From Cyclobacteriaceae bacterium (GTDB lineage Bacteria; Bacteroidota; Bacteroidia; Cytophagales; Cyclobacteriaceae): DNA of 64,000 nt. Shown piece by piece: positions 8,701 to 17,205 of this stretch (position 1 is the first letter of the stretch; each line of letters starts with the position of its first letter). The notes beneath the pieces are model-generated. The model saw only the letters and a program-made list of their open reading frames with translations. It was not told where the DNA came from and ran no database searches. The translations under genes were made by a program, and so were the position numbers. The stretch covers positions 19,869-83,868 of the forward strand of contig JAPZUF010000017.1 of NCBI GenBank assembly GCA_027533395.1, written 5' to 3'.

Positions 8701-8731
8701 CAAAAATATACCGTTCGGTATAATTATGCAA
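8701..8731 (-). promoter_or_regulatory. tetR-fabF promoter (TTG / TAnnTTTG)
   Basis: On the minus strand TTG (8729-8731), a 20-bp spacer and TATTTTTG (8701-8708) match the Bacteroidota -33/-7 promoter. The -7 element ends 7 nt before the tetR ATG, so the leader would be only a few bases. Confidence 0.65.
8707..8722. promoter_or_regulatory. TetR operator TATACCGTTCGGTATA
   Basis: Perfect 7-bp arms (TATACCG/CGGTATA) around a 2-bp centre, a form common for TetR-family operators. It overlaps the -7 element and fills part of the spacer of the tetR-fabF promoter, which implies autorepression. Confidence 0.7.
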
Positions 8732-8760
8732 AATATCAGTTCAAATATTTTGTATTTATG

Positions 8761-8790
8761 TTGATTTTAATGGTTGAACGGCTAATTTTG
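8761..8790 (+). promoter_or_regulatory. gap promoter (TTG-N19-TAATTTTG)
   Basis: TTG at 8761-8763, exactly 19 bp, then TAATTTTG at 8783-8790: a full match to the Bacteroidota consensus. The start codon is 34 bp downstream of the -7 element. Confidence 0.7.
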
Positions 8791-8803
8791 ACCTGCTTTT
8801 TGA

Positions 8804-9826
<1,023 letters not shown>

Positions 9827-9830
9827 AATG

Positions 9831-9856
9831 AAAAGCCCTCTTCGGAGGGTTTTTTA
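9831..9856 (+). terminator. Intrinsic terminator after gap
   Basis: A CCCTC/GAGGG stem with a TTCG tetraloop, extended by G-T and A-T pairs and followed by a T-run, 5 bp past the gap stop codon. Confidence 0.85.
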
Positions 9857-9912
9857 TTGTTACCTCATCTGCTTTTGAACAATTAATAGACAGTTTTACG
9901 TTATTAACTGCA

Positions 9913-11112
9913 ATGGTAGATTATTACCAAATCATGGGCTTAAAGCCGGATGCTAGCAGTACCGCTATCCGAAGCGCGTACAAAAAATTGGCTATGCTCT
10001 ATCATCCGGATAGAAACCCAAATAATCCGCAAGCCGAAGAATTATTTAAAGTAATCAACGAAGCTTATCAGGTTTTATCAGATCCTATAAAAAAACAACA
10101 ATACGATTTACGTTATCATGGTTTAGATAATAATATCAAACACAGTAGCGCTCATGATAGACGAGCTTACTGGCGCGAATATCATCACAAACAATATGAA
10201 CATTGGCGACAAAGCCAACAATCAACTTATCAATTTGATAAGCGCTATTTTAAAATTCAAGGTTTGGCCATCGTTACATTTTTAACGATTGCAGGAATTT
10301 GCTTTCTCTTCATCAACATTGTTCAATACTTTCAAGAGCAGCAAATAGCTGAACAAACTCGGCAAAATAATTTAGCCATTCAAGAAGTACACAGTTTGTT
10401 TAATGAAGGAAAAAAGAAAGAAGCATTTACGCTGATTCGCAATCTGCAAAAACAACAACCACACGAATATTCATTTTATTTTACTGAAGATACATTATTA
10501 ATAAACCTTCACAATGAATCTGAAAAACTAATGCAACAGGCAAAATTTGATTTGGCTATGCAAAATCTATTGGTTTTAAAAGATTATGAAGATCCGGTCT
10601 CTATCAATACATTACAAAATCTGGCGACCTGCGATATTCACACTGGAAATTATAGTTCAGCGTTAGTTAGCTTACAAAATTTATTAGAACAACAGCCCGA
10701 ACGTGTTTCTCTTCTCTTATCTATAGCCATTATTTATCAAGATAAGTTAATGAACTTAGATGAAGCGGAAAAGTATTTAGCCATGGGCAAAAAATTGTTT
10801 AAGCTAAGGATGATTGCGCAATATGGTGAAGCCTTTCAATTAGTAGCCGACCCCAATGATATATCTCAGGTTTACTATGATATTTTTATTAGAAGGCTTC
10901 AGGTTAATTTGCAATTAAAACGCTTTGATGAAGCAGAGAAAGATGGCAACTGGGCTATCTATTTACGTCCCCAAAATGCTGAAGGCTATTATTGGAGAGC
11001 GCAGGCAGAGTTTGAAAACAAGAATAAAAGCCAGGCTTGTGCTGACCTTAAACAAGCCCGAGCACTAGGGATTAAGCCCGAAAAAGAGCTCCTCGCGAGT
11101 TACTGTCGATAA
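9913..11112 (+). CDS. J-domain protein with membrane helix and TPR repeats
   Basis: 399 residues. The N-terminal J domain (about 3-66) has the HPD motif in LYHPDRNPNN, so it should stimulate an Hsp70 (DnaK). There are no DnaJ glycine/phenylalanine-rich or zinc-finger regions. A single membrane helix follows (about 116-138, LAIVTFLTIAGICFLFINIV), then a C-terminal region of TPR-like helices (YSSALVSLQNLLEQQPER, FDEAEKDGNWAIYLRPQNAEG). The arrangement suggests a membrane-tethered co-chaperone that recruits DnaK to clients bound by the TPR part. The client is unknown. Confidence 0.85.
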   Translation: MVDYYQIMGLKPDASSTAIRSAYKKLAMLYHPDRNPNNPQAEELFKVINEAYQVLSDPIKKQQYDLRYHGLDNNIKHSSAHDRRAYWREYHHKQYEHWRQSQQSTYQFDKRYFKIQGLAIVTFLTIAGICFLFINIVQYFQEQQIAEQTRQNNLAIQEVHSLFNEGKKKEAFTLIRNLQKQQPHEYSFYFTEDTLLINLHNESEKLMQQAKFDLAMQNLLVLKDYEDPVSINTLQNLATCDIHTGNYSSALVSLQNLLEQQPERVSLLLSIAIIYQDKLMNLDEAEKYLAMGKKLFKLRMIAQYGEAFQLVADPNDISQVYYDIFIRRLQVNLQLKRFDEAEKDGNWAIYLRPQNAEGYYWRAQAEFENKNKSQACADLKQARALGIKPEKELLASYCR

Positions 11113-11221
11113 TAAAAAATACCATAGCAATACTTTGCTTCAATCTGTACAAATTGATTTTGCATTTTAAAAAAGATTCAAGTTTTTTTACGATATTCAT
11201 ACTTTGCCAAAAAGATGCGTT

Positions 11222-11656
11222 ATGTTAAGAGCCCAACTTACACCCGATCAACAGGCAGCTATAAAAAATAGCTATCTAAACGTTGTTTCGCTTTTTCTTG
11301 AGCAAGCGTCTATCAAAGGTGAGTATGTTCGTTGTTTGCTAAAGTGGGGTTTTCAACTCGATTTATCGCCTGCAGATTTAAAGCATAACCATGCTGATTT
11401 TGATAAACTTCGTTTTCAACAACCGGAAGATAAAGTCCAAAAACTAGAATCTATTTATCATTTGGTTTATATGATTAACCTCGATAAAGTAGTTGAAGAT
11501 GTTGAATTAGAAGTAGCCTCCGTTTATGCCAAAACATTGGGCTTTAGAGAAAATGTTGTAACAGAACTTTTTAAATCAATTGCAACTGCTAAGGATGATG
11601 GCACTCTAGTGCGTGATGTACGACAAGAAGTAATTGACTTTTTAAGTATGCAATAA
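11222..11656 (+). CDS. Small helical protein, possibly TerB/DjlA-N-like
   Basis: 144 residues from ATG 11222; a TTG 18 bp upstream is possible but less likely. No signal peptide or membrane helix, and the sequence is predicted to be mostly helical. The segment YHLVYMINLDKVVEDVELEVASVYAKTLGF resembles the helix-acidic loop-helix of TerB-like domains (found in tellurite-resistance TerB and the N-terminus of DjlA). This is a weak resemblance judged by eye. It follows a J-domain gene, where TerB-like domains are sometimes found, but may be transcribed separately. Confidence 0.6.
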   Translation: MLRAQLTPDQQAAIKNSYLNVVSLFLEQASIKGEYVRCLLKWGFQLDLSPADLKHNHADFDKLRFQQPEDKVQKLESIYHLVYMINLDKVVEDVELEVASVYAKTLGFRENVVTELFKSIATAKDDGTLVRDVRQEVIDFLSMQ

Positions 11657-11660
11657 TAAG

Positions 11661-12401
11661 CTATAAGAGATGTTTGATTTTCTCAACATCTTCCGGCACA
11701 TCTATGCCAATGGTCTCTAATTCTGTAATGGCTGCTTTTATTTCAAAGCCATTATCCAACCAACGAAGTTGTTCTAAGGATTCTGCTTTTTCTAATTCAC
11801 TTACTGCTAATTTTGTAATTTGTTTTAGCACTTCACTTTTATAAGCATACATGCCAATGTGTTTATAAAAAACACCCTTACTTATCCACTCATTTACTTC
11901 CACGCCACGTTGAAAAGGAATGGCACTTCTGCTAAAATATAAAGCCTGCTGCTGCTTATTGATAATTGCCTTAACCACATTGGGATTAAATACAGTTTCT
12001 GTATCTTTAATTTGTTTCACCAACGTTGCTATATGGGTTTTGCCATCACATAGGGAAGCTAACAAATCTATTTGCGCAGGTTGAATAAAAGGTTCATCAC
12101 CTTGCACGTTTATCACATAATCAAAGGGCTCTTGCAATTTTTCAAAAGCTTCGAAACACCTATCAGTTCCACTTGGATGCTCTTCTTTTGTTTTAACGGC
12201 AGCACCCCCAAATGATACAACATGTTGAAAAATTTCTTCATTATCGGTAGCAACCACAACTTTTAACAATGACTTGCTAGTGGACGCTTGTTCATATACC
12301 CGTTGAATCATGGTTTTGTTACCCAGCTTAATCAACGGTTTTCCCGGAAAGCGGGTGGAAGCGTAACGCGCAGGAATAACGCCTAGAATTTTCTGACTCA
12401 T
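11661..12401 (-). CDS. kdsB: 3-deoxy-manno-octulosonate cytidylyltransferase (CMP-KDO synthetase)
   Basis: 246 residues, the usual length. It activates KDO with CTP to CMP-KDO for the inner core of lipopolysaccharide. The nucleotide-binding start IPARYASTRFPGKPL, then VATDNEEI, EHPSGTDRCFEA and VINVQGDEPFI are all typical KdsB motifs. The gene start overlaps the 3' end of the upstream NfeD-family gene by 4 bp, so the two are translationally coupled. Confidence 0.95.
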   Translation of the reverse strand: MSQKILGVIPARYASTRFPGKPLIKLGNKTMIQRVYEQASTSKSLLKVVVATDNEEIFQHVVSFGGAAVKTKEEHPSGTDRCFEAFEKLQEPFDYVINVQGDEPFIQPAQIDLLASLCDGKTHIATLVKQIKDTETVFNPNVVKAIINKQQQALYFSRSAIPFQRGVEVNEWISKGVFYKHIGMYAYKSEVLKQITKLAVSELEKAESLEQLRWLDNGFEIKAAITELETIGIDVPEDVEKIKHLL

Positions 12402-13735
12402 GCTGGGCGTTGCTTTACTTGTAAAGAAGTTGTGTCTTCACCAATTACTTCTATCTCAGTATCTTTTTCAATGTATTCGCCCCGCGAATAAGCATCATAC
12501 ACTTTGCCTTCAATTTCTATTTTACCTGCAGGACGAAGAACTGTTATCGCTTTGCCTTGTTTACCCGTCATCTTTTCTGGAAAGAATGTAGCTACAAATC
12601 CTTTTTCTTTATCCATGGTTTCTGTTAAAGCAATGGCTTGAAAACGTTTCGACTGCATCAACTTTCCTCCGCCTACAAACAGTAAAACAATTCCACCAAA
12701 CAAACCAGCAAAGGCAGCTGCAGCTGCATAAATTAAATTTTCTGACGCTACAAATTCAAAATCAAAAGCATCGTTGTTTACCATAATTAAAATCAATGAA
12801 CCAACAGTTAAAGTAATGCCCGCTATTCCTGCGATTCCAAAACCGGGTAATACAAATATCTCGACTGCAATTAAGGCGAAACCGATAAACAATGTTATAA
12901 TCTCCCAATTTTCTGCCAATCCGTTGAGGTAGTATGGAACTAAATACAAAACCAAAGCAACACCTGCAGCTAATAATGGAAATCCTATGCCAGGTGTTTG
13001 CATTTCAAAATAAATACCAGCAATAATGACCAATATTAGTATTCCACTGATGAAAGGATTTAAAAATATACTGACGATTTTATCTACTGCAGATAACTCA
13101 AACTTTTCGATAGTATAGGTCTTTACCTTATTCAATTCCAAAATTTCTTCAATGCTATTAACTTTTGCTTCGCAGTAACCATATTTGATGGCTTCGGATG
13201 TGGAGAAAGTAATAACCTGACCTTCTTTCTTGATGCTATCAATAACTATGGATTCATCGACCATGCCTTCAGCAATACTTGGGTTTCTTCCATTTTGTTC
13301 TGCAGTAGAACGCATGATACCGCGCATATAGGATTGATATTTATCCGGAGCACGCTCACCTGTTGCATCAACAACTGTTGCAGCTCCTATACTTGCACCC
13401 GGAGCCATGTAAATACTATCACATGCAATTGAAATTAAAGCACCTGCGGAAGCCGCATCAGAATTAATATATACCCAAATCGGTTTCTCCCAATCCATAA
13501 TTTTATCTACAATCTCCTTTGCGTCTGTAAGCACACCACCATAGGTATCCATCTCTATAATAATGATATCAGCTTCTATTTTTCTGGCATTCTCTAATGC
13601 CAACTCAACAAAACGATTGGTGCGTGGATCAATTTCAGACTTGATATCCATGACCATCACTTTTTGAGTAGCATTTTGTGCGAAGGCAGCTGACGTGCAA
13701 AAGAGAGCAACGAGGATAAAGAAACAGTTTCTCAT
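12398..13735 (-). CDS. NfeD family protein with N-terminal ClpP/SppA-like protease domain
   Basis: 445 residues from the chosen start MRNCFFILVALFCTSAAFAQ, a good signal peptide; 32 further in-frame codons upstream look non-coding. Domain order: signal peptide; a periplasmic serine-protease domain of the ClpP/crotonase fold (about 25-220) with the catalytic Ser probably in SDAASAGALIS and a Lys about 50 residues on in ERAPDKYQSYMRG; four to five membrane helices (about 230-370); and a soluble OB-fold NfeD domain at the C-terminus (MTGKQGKAITVLRPAGKIEIEGKVYDA). Such long NfeD proteins are linked to membrane protein quality control and partner with stomatin-like proteins; none is seen here. kdsB overlaps its stop. 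Confidence 0.9.
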   Translation of the reverse strand: MRNCFFILVALFCTSAAFAQNATQKVMVMDIKSEIDPRTNRFVELALENARKIEADIIIIEMDTYGGVLTDAKEIVDKIMDWEKPIWVYINSDAASAGALISIACDSIYMAPGASIGAATVVDATGERAPDKYQSYMRGIMRSTAEQNGRNPSIAEGMVDESIVIDSIKKEGQVITFSTSEAIKYGYCEAKVNSIEEILELNKVKTYTIEKFELSAVDKIVSIFLNPFISGILILVIIAGIYFEMQTPGIGFPLLAAGVALVLYLVPYYLNGLAENWEIITLFIGFALIAVEIFVLPGFGIAGIAGITLTVGSLILIMVNNDAFDFEFVASENLIYAAAAAFAGLFGGIVLLFVGGGKLMQSKRFQAIALTETMDKEKGFVATFFPEKMTGKQGKAITVLRPAGKIEIEGKVYDAYSRGEYIEKDTEIEVIGEDTTSLQVKQRPA

Positions 13736-13858
13736 GGAAAAGATTTTAAAACTTAAAGTTAAACAATATTTCACTGGATGCAGTTCGTTATTAAATCGAA
13801 CATTCGGCCTGAATTTTGCAAATTGTTTCACTAATTTAGAAGCGATTTTCGATTTTTT

Positions 13859-14884
13859 ATGATAAAACTATTGGTACTTTTTGGCTCAGCATTTTTTCAC
13901 GCTGATGCACCAGCTGATTCTTTAGGAAAAGAAGTGATAGATGGTAAAATTTTTGTCATCCATCGGGTAGAATTAAAAGAAACACTTTACGGCATCGCGA
14001 AAAGATACGGAACTACTGTTGAGGCCGTGTTAGAAAAAAATCCTCAAGCAGATGCCGGTTTAGAAGTTGGCGCTATTTTGAAAGTTCCATTCGTGCAGGC
14101 TTCACGCAAACCCAATGGCGGAGTTATTCATGTGGTGGCAGAAAAAGAAACACTTTTTTCGATTGCGCGGTTATATAATTTAAGTGTTGATGAATTAAAG
14201 TCTTTGAATAATCTCAGCGGAAATACACTTTCAGTTGGACAAGAATTAACAATTCGCAAAAAGACTGTTGTTTCCATACCAACAGTTGCAGAACCCATTA
14301 AAGAATTAAAACTTAGCGGCACACATACAGTTGCAGCGAAAGAAACATTATTTGGAATTGCGAAAAAATACAATGTTAGCATTGAACAATTAAAAGCTTG
14401 GAATAATCTGGAAGGGAATGAATTAAAACTCGGACAGATATTGATTGTAAGTGAAGCCAATGCTAATCAACAAATTATTTCTGAAAAGAATATTACTACT
14501 GAAATTAATCCAGTAGTTAAAACTGCTGAACCTGAGATAAAACAAACAACCCCATCTATTGAAGAAACTGTTAAAACTCAACCCATACAATTATCCGAAG
14601 GATATAAAGATGGTAAGGAAGTAAAAGATACCGGTTTAGCAGAGTTGATAGATGGCACGCAAAGCAATCGAAAATATTTAGCTTTGCACCGAAGCGCACC
14701 TGTTGGAACCATTTTAAAGGTGAAAAATTTAATGAATGACAGAGAAGTTTTTGTGCGCGTAATTGGTCAGTTGCCTGACATTGCAGCTAATGACAAAATC
14801 GTTTTAAAAATTTCTCGATCAGCTTATGAGAGATTAGGTGCAATAGATCCAAGATTTTTGGTGGAAGTAACATGGTTTAAATAA
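13859..14884 (+). CDS. LysM-repeat protein with C-terminal RlpA-like double-psi barrel
   Basis: 341 residues, exported by a short hydrophobic N-terminus (MIKLLVLFGSAFFHADA). Three LysM modules follow (about 33-78, 88-132 and 152-198), each with the KETL..IAK/R.Y pattern, which bind peptidoglycan glycan chains. After a T/E/K-rich linker, residues about 240-341 look like the double-psi beta-barrel of RlpA-type proteins (ALHRSAPVGTILKVKNLMN, VFVRVIGQLPD, IVLKISRSAYERLGA). The acidic residue used by lytic RlpA enzymes is not evident, so it may be a structural rather than a catalytic cell-wall protein. Divergent from the nfeD-kdsB unit and cotranscribed with the next gene. Confidence 0.82.
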   Translation: MIKLLVLFGSAFFHADAPADSLGKEVIDGKIFVIHRVELKETLYGIAKRYGTTVEAVLEKNPQADAGLEVGAILKVPFVQASRKPNGGVIHVVAEKETLFSIARLYNLSVDELKSLNNLSGNTLSVGQELTIRKKTVVSIPTVAEPIKELKLSGTHTVAAKETLFGIAKKYNVSIEQLKAWNNLEGNELKLGQILIVSEANANQQIISEKNITTEINPVVKTAEPEIKQTTPSIEETVKTQPIQLSEGYKDGKEVKDTGLAELIDGTQSNRKYLALHRSAPVGTILKVKNLMNDREVFVRVIGQLPDIAANDKIVLKISRSAYERLGAIDPRFLVEVTWFK

Positions 14885-14896
14885 CAACATTCTCTC

Positions 14897-15481
14897 ATGC
14901 TTCGTCTTTCATTTTTATTATCTCTATTTTTTCTATTTTCAAATTCTTACGCACAAAATGATTTAGAATGGAATGAAAGTTATAAACTCTCATTATCAGA
15001 TTTTAAATCTCCATCACAAGAAATTGGAAATTTAAATCAATATACTTTGTTTTCGGCCATATCTCTTGAATTCAAATATCTAATGAGTAGCTACGAATTT
15101 ATGGCTACAAAAAATTTTAATGATAAAATAATCAGCGTGATGAAAAGAGATGCAGCATACCTAATTGCACCAGATACACTTTTCGCTCATCAATTGATTG
15201 CCTTTACTCAATTTGAATTTGATTTCGCAGAATTATGTGCAAGAAAAATCAGAAAAAAAATTTATGAGGAAAAGAAAGCCTTTTCAAATGCGAATTTATT
15301 GCAACAAGTTTATGATGGATATTATCAAGAGTTCGTCAACAAGCTTTCTTTATACGCAAAACAATGTGACTTGGGCAGGAAAAAAGAATTGCTGGAATCT
15401 TTGCATAAAGAAATACTTGTAGAACTAAACCAGTATAAAGAATTCTGCAAAACATGCAAACCGACAAAGAATAGAAAATAA
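14897..15481 (+). CDS. Secreted hypothetical protein
   Basis: 194 residues with a clear signal peptide (MLRLSFLLSLFFLFSNSYAQ). The mature protein is highly charged and mostly helical, with three late cysteines (ELCARK, KQCDLG, FCKTCKP). I do not recognise a family. It starts 12 bp after the LysM/RlpA-like gene and is probably cotranscribed with it, which places it in the periplasm or at the cell wall. Confidence 0.75.
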   Translation: MLRLSFLLSLFFLFSNSYAQNDLEWNESYKLSLSDFKSPSQEIGNLNQYTLFSAISLEFKYLMSSYEFMATKNFNDKIISVMKRDAAYLIAPDTLFAHQLIAFTQFEFDFAELCARKIRKKIYEEKKAFSNANLLQQVYDGYYQEFVNKLSLYAKQCDLGRKKELLESLHKEILVELNQYKEFCKTCKPTKNRK

Positions 15482-15490
15482 GGATTTATT

Positions 15491-17008
15491 TTATTGATGA
15501 GCATAAACCCATTTATATACTTGACCGTTATTTTTAATTAAATATAAACCAAATTGAGGTTGATTTAATTGCACCTCAACGCCATCTTTAACTTCAATCA
15601 ATTGGAAACTCTGACGAGTGCCATTCACATGAAATACTTCTAATTGTTCAACTTGTTTACTTGTGAAGGGTAAAATAAAAGTTGGCTTCACAGATGGATT
15701 AGGATAAGGCTTCATGTTCGTTATGGAAAGGGTTGCACCTTCAACTGATGTAACCAAAGCAGGAATCTGTTCAAGCGCTTTGTTCCTTCTTGTCTGCAAA
15801 TATTGCAGCAAACCATAATCTACATGTGTACCTGAAATACCTGCGTTCAAAGAATTTTCGAAATCATCAAAATCAAAATCAAAAGCACGAGGATAATAGG
15901 TATCTGTTTCAATGGCATTCGTAATCATATCTTTTATCTCATTTAACTTGGGTTGCATAAACTCCGTGTTAAAATATTCATTCAATAAAATGCGTAAATA
16001 GTTTTGATACTTAAGCTTATATTCTTCCACTGCCATTAGCCTAGAAACCAAAGGCCTGGCTTCGCTTGATCTATGCCAGTTATTTAAATCACGAGTAGCC
16101 CAATCTCGGTTTACCCAATCAATTCCCCAGGTGTTGTCTGTATCGTAAGGTATAAAATCTACTTTACCACTTTGGCTATTATAGTATAGATAAAAATTAT
16201 TTTTGTTATAAGCATAAGCATCCCAATGCCCGAGTAAGGCTTCTACAGCATATTGTCTTAAAAAGCGATCTACTTCAAAAACTTTTTCCAATTCAGTTTT
16301 TAAATCGTTGATAGGCGTGTTATTCAATACATTAATAAAATTTCTTAACTGTGAACGATCATCTGGTAGGTTATCATTCATTTGAGATTCAAAAAGAGAA
16401 GTGTTGTTAGCTTGGTTAGCATTACCAAGATCTGCACCGTAAGAAGCTTTATAAAGAAAACCATCTTCATGCCCGAAACGCAAATCGATAAATTCGTCAT
16501 CAATACTTTCAACATTGATGTATAAACCCATGTATTCGCCATTCATATAGAGTTTAGTGTAATGCGTTCGTGGTGCTAACACATTCATCTCCCTATATAA
16601 AAAGTAAGTCATGGGCTCGCGCATGAGAGAAGGATCGTTTACATCTGGCTTCAGATTAAATTTTTTGTAAGTGTAAAATGAAGACCCACCATATTCTCTA
16701 AAATCTATTTTATAACTTTTCTTTTCGTGTTCCCTTGAAGTATTGCCTCTTAGCCTAACACCAACCTGATAATTTAAAGTTTGGTCTGTTAAAGAATTTA
16801 CGAATCTGAATTGAGCCGGAAAATATTGTTCACTAAACTGATTGGAAGGATTTAAAAAATGAGCTTTAGCCTCGGCACTTAAGGTTAAATAAATAGAAGC
16901 GACTTCATCTGATTGATAAACAACATCATCAGCGGGATTGATAGGCTGAGCTATTACCTGAATAACCCAAAACAGGTTTAGAATTAAAAAATACTTTCTC
17001 ACTATCAA
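15491..17008 (-). CDS. Secreted CotH-like kinase-fold protein with T9SS type A sorting domain
   Basis: 505 residues. There is no ATG at the 5' end: the choice is TTG (17008) or GTG (17002), both giving a signal peptide (RKYFLILNLFWVIQVIAQ). The central domain matches the CotH family: RGNTSREHEKKSYKIDF, a GEYMGLYINVESID segment, GFLYKASYG, and the acidic metal motif YDTDNTWG. CotH proteins have an atypical protein-kinase fold and, in Bacillus, phosphorylate spore-coat proteins; here the protein is not a spore protein. The last about 75 residues (PYPNPSVKPTF ... FGLYLIKNNGQVYKWVYAHQ) are a type A T9SS C-terminal signal, so it should be exported across the outer membrane. Confidence 0.85.
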   Translation of the reverse strand: MIVRKYFLILNLFWVIQVIAQPINPADDVVYQSDEVASIYLTLSAEAKAHFLNPSNQFSEQYFPAQFRFVNSLTDQTLNYQVGVRLRGNTSREHEKKSYKIDFREYGGSSFYTYKKFNLKPDVNDPSLMREPMTYFLYREMNVLAPRTHYTKLYMNGEYMGLYINVESIDDEFIDLRFGHEDGFLYKASYGADLGNANQANNTSLFESQMNDNLPDDRSQLRNFINVLNNTPINDLKTELEKVFEVDRFLRQYAVEALLGHWDAYAYNKNNFYLYYNSQSGKVDFIPYDTDNTWGIDWVNRDWATRDLNNWHRSSEARPLVSRLMAVEEYKLKYQNYLRILLNEYFNTEFMQPKLNEIKDMITNAIETDTYYPRAFDFDFDDFENSLNAGISGTHVDYGLLQYLQTRRNKALEQIPALVTSVEGATLSITNMKPYPNPSVKPTFILPFTSKQVEQLEVFHVNGTRQSFQLIEVKDGVEVQLNQPQFGLYLIKNNGQVYKWVYAHQ

Positions 17009-17167
17009 ATATTCAATTAAATAAGAGTTTGCGCAAACCGTTCATCAGATTAAAATTTATAGTCTATAGAATTGAACTACTAGATAAATTTAAACCCTAC
17101 TTCTTAAAATTTTTAACAATTTTATTTGATTATGGGTATTTTTTAACCTTTCTCTTCTAAAAAATAC

Positions 17168-17175
17168 TACTTTTG
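17168..17175 (+). promoter_or_regulatory. Promoter -7 element of the glutamine synthetase gene
   Basis: TACTTTTG matches the Bacteroidota -7 consensus 30 bp upstream of the start codon. No good TTG is present at the expected -33 position. Confidence 0.55.
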
Positions 17176-17205
17176 CACCCATAAATCGAAAAAATCGAAA
17201 GCATT

